NCBI GenBank assembly: GCA_018806985.1
Contig: JADANN010000445.1
Location: 1,614,501-1,678,500 of the forward strand
Length of the DNA: 64,000 bases
From: Angiostrongylus vasorum
Taxonomy: Eukaryota; Nematoda; Chromadorea; Rhabditida; Metastrongylidae
Direction of reading: 5' to 3'
Part shown: positions 32,101 to 39,833 of the stretch, in pieces
Layout of the letters: each line of letters opens with the position of its first letter
Position numbering within the stretch: position 1 is the first letter of the stretch
Made by a program: the position numbers and the translations under genes
Notes under the pieces: generated by a model
Databases searched by the model: none
Told to the model about the DNA's origin: nothing
The model's input: only the letters and a program-made list of their open reading frames with translations

Positions 32101-34995
32101 CTACTTGCTTACGATTCATTTCCTTGCCACAACCGTCTACGAAGGTTTTCGAACCTATTGAGCGTGGGTTCAGCTGCAGCTTGAGGGTTGTCATATCCTT
32201 TATGATTGTCGTTACATGCTGGTTAGGGCGTTTCTCCCTGGAGTCTTAGGATAGCCGGGCTCAATTTCCCGATTCCAAAGAGATCAGACATATAGTGAGC
32301 TAGTGTGGGGTCGAACCAGTTGATTGATCGTGATGAACGGCATCACTACCACTGTGGTACCTATCCTATTTGTTGAAATGTGATAACAAAGTTAGGTACT
32401 TTATTAAAGTTTGTAATGAAATTGCTTTTATAGGATGAGGCTGCTGTTCGGCACAATGTTGTACTTACTAAAGAATCTCGTTCGATGCATCGACGACTTC
32501 TAACCACAATGGGAGACACGAATACGGATTTCTTTAAAGTCAATCAGCTTAAGGTGGGGAAATGGGCTTCACATTTAATGTAAGCAGCTTGCTGTCATTT
32601 GGAAAAATCTGTGATGAAATGGTGTTCCACAAATACCTATATGTTTACAATATGTTCTTTTTTGGACACAACATGTTGTCCATTTTTATTTTTGCAGTAT
32701 CGTAAAAAGATGATCAAATTTGCTCGATCAAGAATTCATGGTTGGGGATTATATGCAATGGAACCAATAGCACCAGATGATATGATTGTGGAATACGTGG
32801 GCCAAAAGGTTATTAAATCAACAAGTTAGCTTAGCTCAGCTTACAATAATGTATTTTCTAGCACCGGTAATGACTTGATGCTGCACTATAGATAGATAGC
32901 ATCGTTCAATTTTTTGTGTGATATGATGGTTTTCACGACTCAGTTGCCTTTCTAGATACGAAATACAGTGGCCGATGTACGCGAAAAAGCTTACGAGCGA
33001 CGTGGAATCGGCAGTAGTTATCTGTTTCGAATTGATGATACTACTGTAAGCAATTTTAAGTCTTCTCAACCGTGCATAACATATCGCTTAGCATAATTTT
33101 TTACTTATTTTGTTATATAGCCCGATCCTTCCAACGGTTCAGCGCCTCATTGTGGCTGGGTGTTCCTGGGTGTCGGGCTTTCCAAGCTGAGAAGTGGTCC
33201 GACGTTTCCATCCAGAAGCCCAGCTATGAGTAAACTAGTACCAAGATCCATCACCGTGCTGGTGTCAAACTAGTCGCATTGTGGCAAATCTCCCTCTGAT
33301 CAACAAGCACGGCGAATGCCTGTGGTGGTGACGATCTGGGGCAGACTTTATCTAGGCTGACCTCGGGACTCCAGGGGAACGACAGTGGCTAAACCAGCCA
33401 AACTCTAAAAGAATGGAACTTATGCTAGGGTCCGCGCAACCGGTAAGGACGGGTCATCCAAGTAAGTATATAGCCCGACACCACATGTATATCATTGTGC
33501 TGATCTCAGCATTTCTTGCATTTGACCCATTTTTTATGCATCAACCATCCAATGAGGGCGTTGGATATTTTCGCTTGTGGTTGTGGCTGCTGCTTGAGGA
33601 TTCTTTTGTCTTCATCACGAATGTCGTTGAATCCTGGTCGAGTCTCTGGTTACTGGATTCCTCATCTAGCCGTGCTACGTCGTTTCACGTGGATTTTGTG
33701 TAATCCACTTCTCCCTGGCTAGTCTCGTACCAGTTTCCATACCACAGAAGAATGGGAGACTCGGTAGTCCGGGATCATCTCTGAACAAGTGTCTGGGTAG
33801 GTTGGGCTGTTCGCACAATGAACACGATCAATATCCGTGCGCTATTCGCTCCCCTCACTTAACGTGATAACCCTTATAAATACAGCAATTGATGATTAAA
33901 CGTTGTTTGTTGGTTTTAAATTGTTGATTTTACACGAGGTTGTTAAACAACTTTTGTTCGGCTGACGTTTCGACGTTTTCATCTTCATCAGTGCCGATGA
34001 TCTGAGTCGATGGTTCATAGCTGTTCTTATTCTCGATTTGGTGTCTTCGTCATCGCACCGAGACGGATCTTCTCGTTAATAGAACACCACACGAATGAGG
34101 CATGCTCACCAAAAAGTGTTTATTGGATTCGTTAAGGAAATACCAATTGCTGGACTATGATGGGTTGTAGGGCAGTAAAGATGTGACAAATTAAGAGGAA
34201 GAACTGTAGAGGATATATATTATTTTTATATGACCCATCTTCACGTCTATTGTGTCGGTGCCAGCACTTCTCACATTCAATTCGTTCCTTCGCTTTCATT
34301 ATCCACGATGATCATCCAACTTTTACGTGTGGCTTCGGTTACTGCTTGAGAATTTTTCATTTCATCTTGAATGTCGTGGAATGCTGGTCGAGCAATTCTG
34401 TCTGGAGTCCTGAGATAGCCGGGTTGGAGCGTTTCCAATTGGACTGCAGTGAGTGGTTTTTTCCCGGGCAAATCCGGTACCATGTCCCGACCTCGCGGAG
34501 ATGAGTGGCATGGTGATCTCGGAGAAGAGTCGAACTAGCACTATGCTATGTATTTATTTCGTAAATATCTAATATTGTTGATTGCCATTACATTTTTTAT
34601 GAAAGATACTGAAGGGTGCGGTGGAAACTAGTAAATAGTGTCAAGATTTAATGACTTTTATTTGGGCTTTCATTTCAATTTATGTTTTTTAGGTTATCGA
34701 TGCCACCCGTATGGGGAACTTTGCTCGATTTATAAACCATTCATGCCAGCCAAATTGTTACGCAAAAGTTCGTCATTTAAATATTGTCTTCATAATAAAT
34801 AGTTATGATAAGGTGACTTTCAATTTCGTCGCTTTCAAGGTGGTTACGGTTGATGGAGACAAGCGTATTGTAATATACAGCAAGACCCTCATAAATAAAG
34901 GAGACGAAATCACATACGACTACAAGTTTCCGATCGAAGAAGACAAGGTGGACTGTCTTTGTGGTGCCCCGAACTGTCGTGGAACGCTTAATTAA
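4350..34995 (+). CDS. set-2: SET1/COMPASS histone H3K4 methyltransferase (SETD1 family)
   Basis: This is the catalytic subunit of the COMPASS complex; it methylates histone H3 lysine 4 at active promoters in the nucleus. About 29 exons can be placed: 4350-4538, 4658-4752, 4834-4928, 5460-5537, 6859-6989, 7111-7289, 7544-7680, 16051-16245, 16407-16521, 16636-16723, 16818-16925, 16982-17055, 22383-23172, 24139-24318, 24626-24712, 25040-25117, 25925-26022, ~26094-26275, 26417-26610, 26692-26826, 30370-30479, 30568-30622, 31152-31295, 31489-31674, 32434-32553, 32698-32808, 32956-33045, 34693-34767, 34840-34995. All join in frame, giving roughly 1,420 residues, close to known SET-2/SETD1 sizes. 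Domain order is RRM, Pro/Ser/Lys-rich middle, N-SET, Win motif, SET, post-SET. The true start codon and first exon are not identified. Least certain are the starts at 16818 and 26094, and the large introns could hide extra exons. Confidence 0.93.
4979..5265 (-). repeat. SINE-like repeat family A, copy 2
   Basis: Reverse-oriented copy. It starts at the AAAGGATAAAGGAT tail and runs back to the tRNA-like head near GACCACTGCGCAAC. It sits in the set-2 intron 4929-5459 and accounts for the open frame seen on the plus strand there. Confidence 0.8.
5970..6370 (-). repeat. SINE-like repeat family C, copy 1
   Basis: Reverse-oriented copy. Recognisable blocks are TGCATTCGATTGGCTTCCTC, CTTCATCACGAATGTCGT and a degenerate B box (TGATCGAACC in reverse) followed by a partner of the head near CACTGTCGCTGCGCTAC. 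It lies in the set-2 intron 5538-6858. Confidence 0.7.
6378..6475. repeat. Imperfect TA/GTA-rich microsatellite
   Basis: Alternating purine-pyrimidine sequence (TATATAAGTA, GTACATGTGCATATATATAC) next to the head end of a family-C repeat. No coding content. Confidence 0.7.
6859..7680 (+). other. set-2: set-2 exons for post-RRM linker
   Basis: Exons 6859-6989, 7111-7289 and 7544-7680 follow the RRM. The first encodes [19 protein letters not shown] and a basic helix. The second is acidic and Ser/Thr-rich ([20 protein letters not shown]). The third is Val/Pro-rich ([16 protein letters not shown]). The donor at 6989 uses TAT|GTAGTT to keep frame. A stronger-looking GTATGT three bases upstream (GT at 6986-6987) would break the frame into the next exon. 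Confidence 0.7.
7838..8020 (+). repeat. Diverged tandem duplication (~115 bp unit)
   Basis: Two adjacent segments share the order TCTTGATGAAGTGATACGAGG then AACTTGCATCAGAACAG (first), and TCTTGATGAAATTATACAGGG then AACTTGCCTAAGCAG (second). This is about 70 percent identity by eye. No known element is involved. Confidence 0.55.
8635..9268. mobile_element. Head-to-head family-D pair with 13-bp flanking repeat
   Basis: AATGTTGCTTCAC occurs at 8635-8647 and again at 9256-9268, flanking two family-D copies in inverted orientation (reverse at about 8697-8955, forward at about 9000-9250). A ~45 bp module (CACAATTTTAACTTATTATT through TTTTTAACGGCAGG) precedes each copy in the same orientation (8645-8690 and 8955-8998). 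At the centre AATCACAATTTTAACTTAT faces its complement ATAAGTTAAAATTGTGATT. The flanking repeat looks like a target-site duplication, so the pair probably inserted as one unit. Confidence 0.75.
9838..10125. repeat. Family-D repeat with inverted partial copy
   Basis: A reverse-oriented copy (9838-10050) is followed by a short forward piece (about 10060-10125) that is the complement of its outer end: CGTGGTTCGATCTGGC against CCAGATCGAACCACG. GGTTCGATCTG resembles a Pol III B box, which supports a tRNA-derived head for this family. Confidence 0.65.
11345..11600 (+). repeat. SINE-like repeat family C, copy 2
   Basis: Forward copy with the tRNA-like head GCACAGTGGTAGTAGT and, downstream, the family block CAGCCTTGCTCGGGACGAG and ACGTGGAACGCTCTAAGATG. 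The B box is degenerate. It is inside a set-2 intron. Confidence 0.65.
12050..12470 (-). repeat. SINE-like repeat family C, copy 3
   Basis: Reverse copy: GCATTCGAATCGTTTCCTAG, ATCCTGGAATAGCCG, CAGACAAGTCTGGTACC, then the head with ATCATTATCACTGCACTACC. The order of blocks matches the copies at 18670, 32075 and 49380. Confidence 0.75.
14105..14485 (+). repeat. Dispersed repeat family B, copy 2
   Basis: Near full-length forward copy from AACGGTTTACAGCTTCATCG to GTATCAAGTAAGTATC. Frames on both strands across it are repeat-derived. Confidence 0.85.
14655..14770 (+). repeat. SINE-like repeat family C, head only
   Basis: Truncated forward copy with the tRNA-like head AGCACAGTGGTAGTGATGCC and the family segment CATCAGGAGCACGGTGCCGC, ending near CATCCCTTCGGGGTCG. 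The remainder of the element is missing. Confidence 0.65.
15478..15705 (-). repeat. Repeat family D, single copy
   Basis: Reverse copy containing GATATCCGTAAAACTTGG, CAATCACCCGTCAACGGG and CTGAGGCTGCAGTTGAAATC. Unlike the copies at 8.6, 9.8 and 59.6 kb, it stands alone. Confidence 0.75.
16051..17055 (+). other. set-2: set-2 exons for Pro-rich and Lys/Ser-rich middle
   Basis: Five exons (16051-16245, 16407-16521, 16636-16723, 16818-16925, 16982-17055) encode a low-complexity middle region. It contains [10 protein letters not shown] and SSYPPPPPY, then a basic run ([13 protein letters not shown]), a Ser cluster ([15 protein letters not shown]), and Lys-rich segments. Introns here are short (60-160 bp), unlike the flanking multi-kb introns. 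The start at 16818 is chosen for phase; a start at 16805 is open only in another phase. Confidence 0.75.
17215..18640. mobile_element. Penelope-like retroelement remnant, internally inverted
   Basis: Penelope-like elements join a reverse transcriptase to a GIY-YIG endonuclease. On the minus strand 17912-17562 encodes a GIY-YIG domain: [11 protein letters not shown], then [20 protein letters not shown]. On the plus strand 18003-18330 encodes the RT core: [19 protein letters not shown], then [20 protein letters not shown], and a degraded catalytic region reading CKDDCST. Inverted arms (17240-17500 plus and 18610-18290 minus) share ACGTTTCGGC, CAGAGCCTAGA and TTATGCCAAACGCTT. Stops and frame breaks mean it is not functional. 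The pieces cannot be read as one continuous element. Confidence 0.85.
18670..19025 (-). repeat. SINE-like repeat family C, copy 4
   Basis: Reverse copy immediately beside the Penelope-like remnant: TGACCCATCTCCACATCTGC, ATTCGTTTCCTCGCATTC, CAAGTCGATTCTCCC, ending in CTTCACTGTGCCACCC. Confidence 0.75.
20105..20345 (+). repeat. SINE-like repeat family A, copy 3
   Basis: Forward copy with head TGTGGCGCAGTGGTTGG and body ACCAGACTTGTCTGGGAGG. The B-box segment is shortened by an internal deletion after ACACACACGCC. Confidence 0.75.
20345..21140 (-). mobile_element. RTE-like LINE reverse transcriptase remnant
   Basis: Read on the minus strand from 21137 downward, this carries successive RT blocks of the RTE clade: [20 protein letters not shown], then [18 protein letters not shown], then [20 protein letters not shown], then [18 protein letters not shown]. 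The normally catalytic A-D-D motif reads A-D-K, and there are stops and frameshifts, so it is inactive. It abuts a family-A repeat, but no shared tail was demonstrated. Confidence 0.85.
22383..23172 (+). other. set-2: set-2 large disordered exon
   Basis: This is the largest exon, 790 bp, coding about 263 residues. It begins with [20 protein letters not shown], then a long Pro/His/Ser-rich stretch ([32 protein letters not shown]), then [18 protein letters not shown] and an acidic patch ([10 protein letters not shown]). It ends in a basic run ([18 protein letters not shown]) at a GTACTG donor. It is probably the disordered linker between the RRM and N-SET. It enters in phase 2 and leaves in phase 0. 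Confidence 0.85.
24425..24522. repeat. Short inverted repeat with Penelope-end-like core
   Basis: Two ~36 bp arms face each other around a 26 bp loop. The inner parts AACAGTAGCTGAAGTTTC and GAAACGTCAGCTACTGTT are complementary with one mismatch, and the outer parts (CAAAAACAC and GTGTTTTTG) are complementary. The loop side reads GTTTCGGCAGTATAGC, like the ACGTTTCGGCAGTATCGC end of the 17.2 kb element. Confidence 0.75.
25250..25632 (-). repeat. Dispersed repeat family B, copy 3
   Basis: Reverse copy between two set-2 exons, from GGATGGCCCGTCCTCCATGG to GATGAGACGGTAAACCGTTG. It nearly fills the intron 25118-25924. Confidence 0.85.
28200..28553 (-). other. Antisense open frame inside set-2 intron, unrecognised
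   Basis: A 117-codon minus-strand frame whose distal part has protein-like composition: [20 protein letters not shown], then a Lys-rich helix ([17 protein letters not shown]). A possible acceptor (TTTCCTATAG) precedes GATTTCGTGAC, and a GTCAAC follows VSK, so it could be an internal exon of a nested gene. I do not recognise the family. It could also be chance or a decayed element; the plus strand has a frame of similar length with one stop. Confidence 0.25.
28650..29010 (+). repeat. SINE-like repeat family C, copy 5
   Basis: Forward copy: head GCACAGTGGTAGTAATGCC, then CATCGCGAACACTATGCTGG, body CATGAATAAAGAACTTCGG and CATTCTAGGACGTTCAAGAT. It is directly followed by the TA microsatellite at 29056. 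Confidence 0.8.
29056..29103. repeat. TA dinucleotide microsatellite
   Basis: About 24 uninterrupted TA units at the 3' end of the family-C copy, just before a family-B copy. Confidence 0.95.
29140..29500 (+). repeat. Dispersed repeat family B, copy 4
   Basis: Forward copy from ACAGTTTACCGCCTCATCG to ACGGGCCGTCCAAGTATCC. It has an internal deletion around 29345 relative to copy 2. Confidence 0.85.
30370..31674 (+). other. set-2: set-2 N-SET exons with Win motif
   Basis: Exons 30370-30479, 30568-30622, 31152-31295 and 31489-31674. They encode [34 protein letters not shown] and [20 protein letters not shown], which correspond to the N-SET helices of SETD1. The last exon carries [20 protein letters not shown]. 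The GCARTRGFF core matches the WDR5-interacting Win motif (GCARSEGYY in human SETD1), with the key arginine kept. The acceptor before 31152 (AATTTCAG) is chosen because it preserves phase; an acceptor further upstream does not. Confidence 0.88.
32075..32370 (-). repeat. SINE-like repeat family C, copy 6
   Basis: Reverse copy in the intron 31675-32433: TACGATTCATTTCCTTGCC, CTTAGGATAGCCGGGC, GGGGTCGAACCAG (B box in reverse), ending CATCACTACCACTGTGGTACC. Confidence 0.8.
33127..33465 (+). repeat. Dispersed repeat family B, copy 5
   Basis: Forward copy inside the SET-domain intron, from ACGGTTCAGCGCCTCATTG to GGGTCATCCAAGTAAGTA, with a deletion after TGTCGGGCTTTCC. Confidence 0.85.
33490..33862 (-). 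repeat. SINE-like repeat family C, copy 7
   Basis: Reverse copy placed directly after family-B copy 5: TCAACCATCCAATGAGGGC, CTTCATCACGAATGTCGTTG, ending ATCCGTGCGCTATTCGCTCC. Confidence 0.7.
33950..34110 (+). repeat. Repeat family E, copy 2
   Basis: CGGCTGACGTTTCGACG followed by a segment with GAACACCACACGAATGAGG. It parallels the copy at 3684-3850 and shares the ACGTTTCG core with Penelope-like ends. Confidence 0.5.
34230..34550 (-). repeat. SINE-like repeat family C, copy 8
   Basis: Reverse copy: TGACCCATCTTCACGTCTA, CACTTCTCACATTCAATTCG, GTCCTGAGATAGCCGGG, ending near AGAGTCGAACTAGCACTATGC. It is the third repeat in one 1.6-kb SET-domain intron. Confidence 0.75.
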
Positions 34996-36569
34996 TCACA
35001 CTTTTACGCTGCTTTAATGTTATCTTCTTCGATTATTGGTCCATCCAAGTGTATTTCATTCCTTTTTTACTTTGACCTTTACCCTTCTCCATACCATTTT
35101 AATCTACATCCACTATGTATTTATGTTTTGTTAAGCCAGTCGTCGTAATACGAGTTCCAACGATTTCATAGCTAGTAATGATATTGCAGTTGTGACTGTT
35201 ATTTCAGTGTTTTCTGAACCACGTTTCATTCTAGGACCTCATCCTCGTTGCTCAATCAACACTCAAAAGTTGTTTTCGCTGTGCTGCTTTTTTCCTTGTT
35301 TTCGAATATTAGGACTTAGCTGTGATAGAAGCTTAGACCGTAGAGAAGTTACTAATGTTCGCCAACCTCGAGCGATCCACTCAGTGTCGTTCATTAACAA
35401 TCACTTGTACACCTCTTTCTGCTGATTCTACGGGTGGCTCTAAAACCACTAACATTGTATGATGACCAGACCAGGAGATTATTTAAATGAATGTTTGTAA
35501 CGATATCGAGTGCTTTAGAAAGTGTAGCGGAGGTGGTGGACACAGCAACGTGCCAGTTCTATCTGAAAATTCAGTGGTAAGATATTGATGTTTGTGTCAG
35601 GTACTGCATGGTCGAAATGTTGTCCTAACAGGGCTGTGAGTTATGCGTAGTTTTCTTGTACACATTTGAAATCCAATAGGTTTAATTTTGACAGAAAACA
35701 GTCGACATCACAGTTTACAAGGTTAACCAGTGCTGGTTAACATGGGAATTTTAGTGAGAAGAACCAAAGGCCCAATCAATCTTACTACTCATCTGTTGTC
35801 CCACCTAATGTACGTAAGAGCCTGTGATAGTCCTAGATCAGCAAAAAGAAAGATAAGTTCTTTCTTCGAAAAAAGGGGTGTTACCAAAGTGAAGTCCGTT
35901 TTTTTTTGACTGGATAGTTACCCTGATTCGTGAACAACCGTATGTTTATCTGCACCTTCTAATGAATATTTCGTCCTTTTATACAGCTAGAAACTGGTGG
36001 TAACCACTCAGAATGCATACATATTGATTTAGTTCATACGTTACCGGAGGGCGGTTTTGGCGCAATAGTTGGTGAGTCGCTGCAACACACGGAATCGATC
36101 TCCGCACCCTTGGGCCACCAAACATTCCATCCCTCCGGAGTGGTCATATCGGTACCAGACTTGTCTGGGAGGATAGCAGCACTCGCTCGATACGTCGGTA
36201 TGCCACCGCGAGTCATTGCAAAGGTGAAATGTGCACTCAGTCACCTCCAAACGATGCTTGATAAACTTGAATGTGTGGTGCATCCCTCACGGATTGATCA
36301 ACGCCGAGAGCTTTACCCCTTATCCTTTATAGGTTATCAAAGTGTGTGCAAAGAAATTATAGAGTAGTAGAGATAAAAAACTCAGAGATAAGCGCTCAGA
36401 CGGTTGTTCCTATGCTTTCTAATCCGTATCTCTTTGGTTGTGGTCAATACTATGGAGTTTTCAATGAGCATGTGTTTTTTGGGCTATGGTGTTTTTCCGT
36501 CTTCGCTCTTCCATCTGTCCAACCCACATTTTGGTCTTTTCCCGTCAGATCAGCACTTCCGCACCTATA
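34996..36569. other. set-2 to MMAB intergenic region
   Basis: Starts at the set-2 stop and contains the 3' UTR and whatever drives MMAB. One family-A repeat (36043-36335) sits in it. I cannot identify a polyadenylation site or promoter with confidence. Confidence 0.5.
36043..36335 (+). repeat. SINE-like repeat family A, copy 4
   Basis: Forward copy: head TTTTGGCGCAATAGTTGG, B-box-like GGAATCGATCTCC, body ACCAGACTTGTCTGGGAGG, tail GAGCTTTACCCCTTATCCTTT. It ends about 235 bp upstream of the MMAB start codon. Confidence 0.8.
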
Positions 36570-39564
36570 ATGGCTCGAGGTTTCAAGCAAGGTGAGAAGG
36601 ACATCTGCGATTCCTTGAAATTCCAGAGATAGTTTACGCTTTCATTTTCTGCAAATTTGATTAACCTCTCGTCTACACATAAGTCACAGGCCGTGGTACT
36701 GGAGATTCTGGAAAGTCTAGTCTATTCAACAATGAGCGCCGTTGGAAGGACGACAACAGGTTTATGGCTTTGGGCAACACGGATGAGCTTTCATCATTGC
36801 TTGGGTTTGTTGCATTCTATTATGAATTACGATCTCGTTATTTCTTCTAACTTTAGCGAATATTTGCATAAATGTGAGGTTGCTATTGAATGTAGAGGCG
36901 ATAGCAAATAACTCATAATCTGGAGAACCATTGTTACAACTAGATTTCTTTTTCTTAAGCAAGTAAAGTACCGGTTATTTTGGATTCCTTCCTGTCTTAT
37001 ATCTTCTATCTTACTAAGACACATGGACAAACAAGCATATCTTTCAGTGTGTTCTAACCCGTTTGTTCACTGAACTTTGTAGAAGCAGTGTGACAATAGG
37101 AACAAAAGCCGGATTTCAGAAGATGAAGAATGAGTTAGCACAAAGCTCAGTGAGGGATTTTGATCTGGCTAGTTGTGAAAGCAGTGATTTGTTCTTCCCA
37201 TTTTTCTGATGGTGGAGGTAAAGTGGGGAGGAAAACCGACCATGTGATTACATTCCTTGATACCTGTATGTATGTGGATTACATTATGCGTGTGTAGCAC
37301 AGTGGACGGAGGCGCCCTGCAATGCTCACGGATTCGATCCCCACGCCCCAGGCTCACCAAGTGTTATCAAACTTGTTTGGGAGGATAGCACCATTGGCTC
37401 GATGCATCGGTGGGCCACCGCTAGTCATTCTAAAGGCTAGATATGCATTTAGTCAACTTCAACAATGCCCAGTGAAGTCAAATGCATGGTGTATCCGTCA
37501 AGGATTGTTCAACGCCGAGAGCTTTATCCTTTGTCCTTTTATCGTGCACGTTGGATTCAACTAAGAAACTAAGCAGATGACTGGAAAGAATATGGGAGTA
37601 AATCATAACTTCCTTCAAGAAATAAGCGCTCGGTGTGCTCTCTGTTCTACTTCGTTTTCTCCAGGTTGTTGTACATGATGATCTAAGTGTGGAATGATGA
37701 CTTGTGGTAGCCTGTCGATGGGTCAAATTAGTGCTGCTATTCTCCTACGAAGGGCGCGTGTGGTGCCGTGGTCGGAGGGGCCATACAATACACACGGGAT
37801 CAATCCCTGAGCCCAAGACCCACCAAGCCCTCTATCTATCCGGGGTCGGCAAGTTGATAACAGACTTGTCTGGGCAGATATGCATTCAGTCATCTCCAAA
37901 CGATGCTTAATGAAGTAGAATGCATGGCGCATCGCTCAGGGATTGATCAACGCCAAGAGCTTTATCCTTTTTGTCCTTTATCCTCTTAGATAAGTTTGCT
38001 ACCAATTTGTCTACCTCGGAGAGGTAGAAACCTTGGTGAGCACTGGGCGCCTGATCGAACAAATAATATGTCTATTGCAGAACACTTCTACTCACTACCT
38101 GCTAGGCCACACATCCCCGTAATAAAGAATACTAGTAAGCAATAAATTGGAGACACTGCAGTTTATTCAAATAAACCCTGATTCATGTGAAAGAGGACAT
38201 TTAGGTACACGTTTATTACATGAGCAAAAAGACAGTATTACGATTATTGCTCATCTCATGAACATAGACACTTGGTCGAAAACCTAGATGGCCGACAAAC
38301 TTTGTCAATACCTTCGCCCGGGTTACGTTGTTCAACTTTCCGGATGCATCCTTAGATAAAATGCATGAAGCCAGGTCCTTCCATTAGAGGTCAAAGGCAT
38401 CAGTTCGTGATTGCGCTACGCCACAGCGCTTCATTGTTGGGTTTGCTAAACTTGGATGCAACTAAAGGCTTGGATTTAGCAAGTCTACAACAAGAACTGA
38501 CTATAAAGCACCCTGTGAGTGGAGGAAACTATAAGCAAGACAAAGGCTTAAGAGTAAGAAGTAATCACATGTGTACTGTACTGCTGTGCTGCTTTAGTGT
38601 TCAGTTGAAGTCCAGCTAATGTACACTGAAGCAATTTAACACAGTATGAACAAGGATAATTCAAAAGGGAACTTGGTAGCAGCATTGGATCCACGAACTA
38701 TGGGAAACGGCTAAATGTAGAGAGGTCGAACATTGAGTAAGTGTATAGCAGCTGTTGTCGCTCACATTAACGTAGACTGGACCGGAATTGTCGGCACGTT
38801 ATCATCTTAGTGTCTGTTGCTAGCTTCCACTAGTATGCATTGTACTCAATACATTCTCAATTTTGGTGTGTGTCGCGAACTAGCGGCGCAGGATGCGATA
38901 GCTGACGTAGCGGATGTGCTCACACGTCTGCAGTGCTGTCTTCAGGATGTGGGAGCACATATAGCTACTCCACCCGAGACATCCGAAAAGCACAAAGGTG
39001 AAGAGGCGACCGTAGGCAACCTCCACACACCACGTGTATCCTTTCGCACAACATCAAGCACTTTAGAGAAGACACTAATTGATCCTCAAATGGTCGAATG
39101 GATTCATGCTGAAATCGATCGATTTGGAGATCAAGTGCCACCCTTGCGGCAATTCATCTTATCTGTAAGTACTTCCGGTTTTCCGATAAGATCAGCCTGA
39201 TGCGATGTTGCTTCGTTGCTTCGAAAATTTTTGCACTTTGTTAGGGTGGAGGAATTACCTCAGCCCATCTGCAATATGCACGAGCAGTTTGTCGTAGGGC
39301 GGAGCGCAGTGCTGTTTCTCTCCTTAGAACCGAACAAATCGACCCACAAGCGGTCAAATTTCTAAACAGGTTCGTTTTCTCAAAGTTTTTCCCTCAGCTG
39401 GCACTTTGCCGGTTGCTTTCGTCAACAATTGCTGAATTTGCAGAATGAGCGACTTACTTTTCGTGCTTGGCCGATATGTATGCATGAAAACGGAACATGA
39501 GGAACTGACATACCTTCGACCAGAAACGTTTGTCATGCAAAAGTGGGAAAGGAAGAGACTCTAA
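36570..39564 (+). CDS. MMAB: Cob(I)alamin adenosyltransferase, mitochondrial
   Basis: The enzyme transfers the adenosyl group of ATP to cob(I)alamin, making the coenzyme of methylmalonyl-CoA mutase, normally in mitochondria. Exons: 36570-36591, 36690-36804, ~38834-39164, 39245-39369, 39444-39564; about 237 residues against ~250 in human. Visible family motifs are [19 protein letters not shown] (ATP-binding N-terminus), [43 protein letters not shown] and [19 protein letters not shown]. Start is the ATG at 36570 (MARGFKQ), which leaves little room for a targeting peptide, so an earlier exon is possible. The third exon's 5' end is uncertain: the AG at 38832-38833 keeps frame but adds about ten residues not seen in relatives. 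Confidence 0.93.
37290..37550 (+). repeat. SINE-like repeat family A, copy 5
   Basis: Forward copy: head GTGTAGCACAGTGGACGG, B-box-like GGATTCGATCCCCACGCC, tail GAGCTTTATCCTTTGTCC. Confidence 0.8.
37756..38110. repeat. Family-A compound: forward copy plus reversed piece
   Basis: A forward copy (37756-37985) has an internal deletion joining CAGACTTGTCTGGGCAG to the distal body. It is followed at 37985-38110 by a reversed piece (TAGATAAGTTTGCTACC through TAGGCCACAC), giving a head-to-head arrangement like that seen for family D. Confidence 0.65.
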
Positions 39565-39833
39565 TAAGTCGTTCTTCGTGCCCGTCTTGATGTTAGCTTA
39601 ATGTGAAAGAGGCATTTCTATTGCTGACTTTATAATTTTATAGCCTTGAAAACTGCTGTAATTGCTGTATGTTTTCATTTTTTTATATTTTTAATCAATA
39701 AGATCTGAGACAGTCTTGTTGCTCCTTATTGAGTTTTTCGTTAGCGCGGCTTTAGATTTCTGTTGATTATTTTGTTGTTCGTACAAATTTCTTATTCTAA
39801 CTCTGCGATTTGTCCATGAACATCTGAAGTTTG

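Larger units (their letters stand above)
32434..34995 (+). other. set-2: set-2 SET and post-SET domain exons
   Basis: Five exons (32434-32553, 32698-32808, 32956-33045, 34693-34767, 34840-34995) give the complete catalytic end. Seen motifs: [20 protein letters not shown] (cofactor loop and start of the fold), [29 protein letters not shown] (pseudoknot and S-adenosylmethionine site), EITYDYKFP (catalytic tyrosine), and [13 protein letters not shown] then stop (zinc-binding post-SET cysteines). All expected key residues are present, so the enzyme should be active. The intron 33046-34692 is filled by family B, C and E repeats. Confidence 0.97.
36805..38833. other. MMAB intron with two family-A insertions
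   Basis: A 2.0-kb intron holding family-A copies at 37290 and 37756 and a reversed fragment to 38110. An open frame near 38365-38619 has no recognisable family and no good splice sites. Confidence 0.55.
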
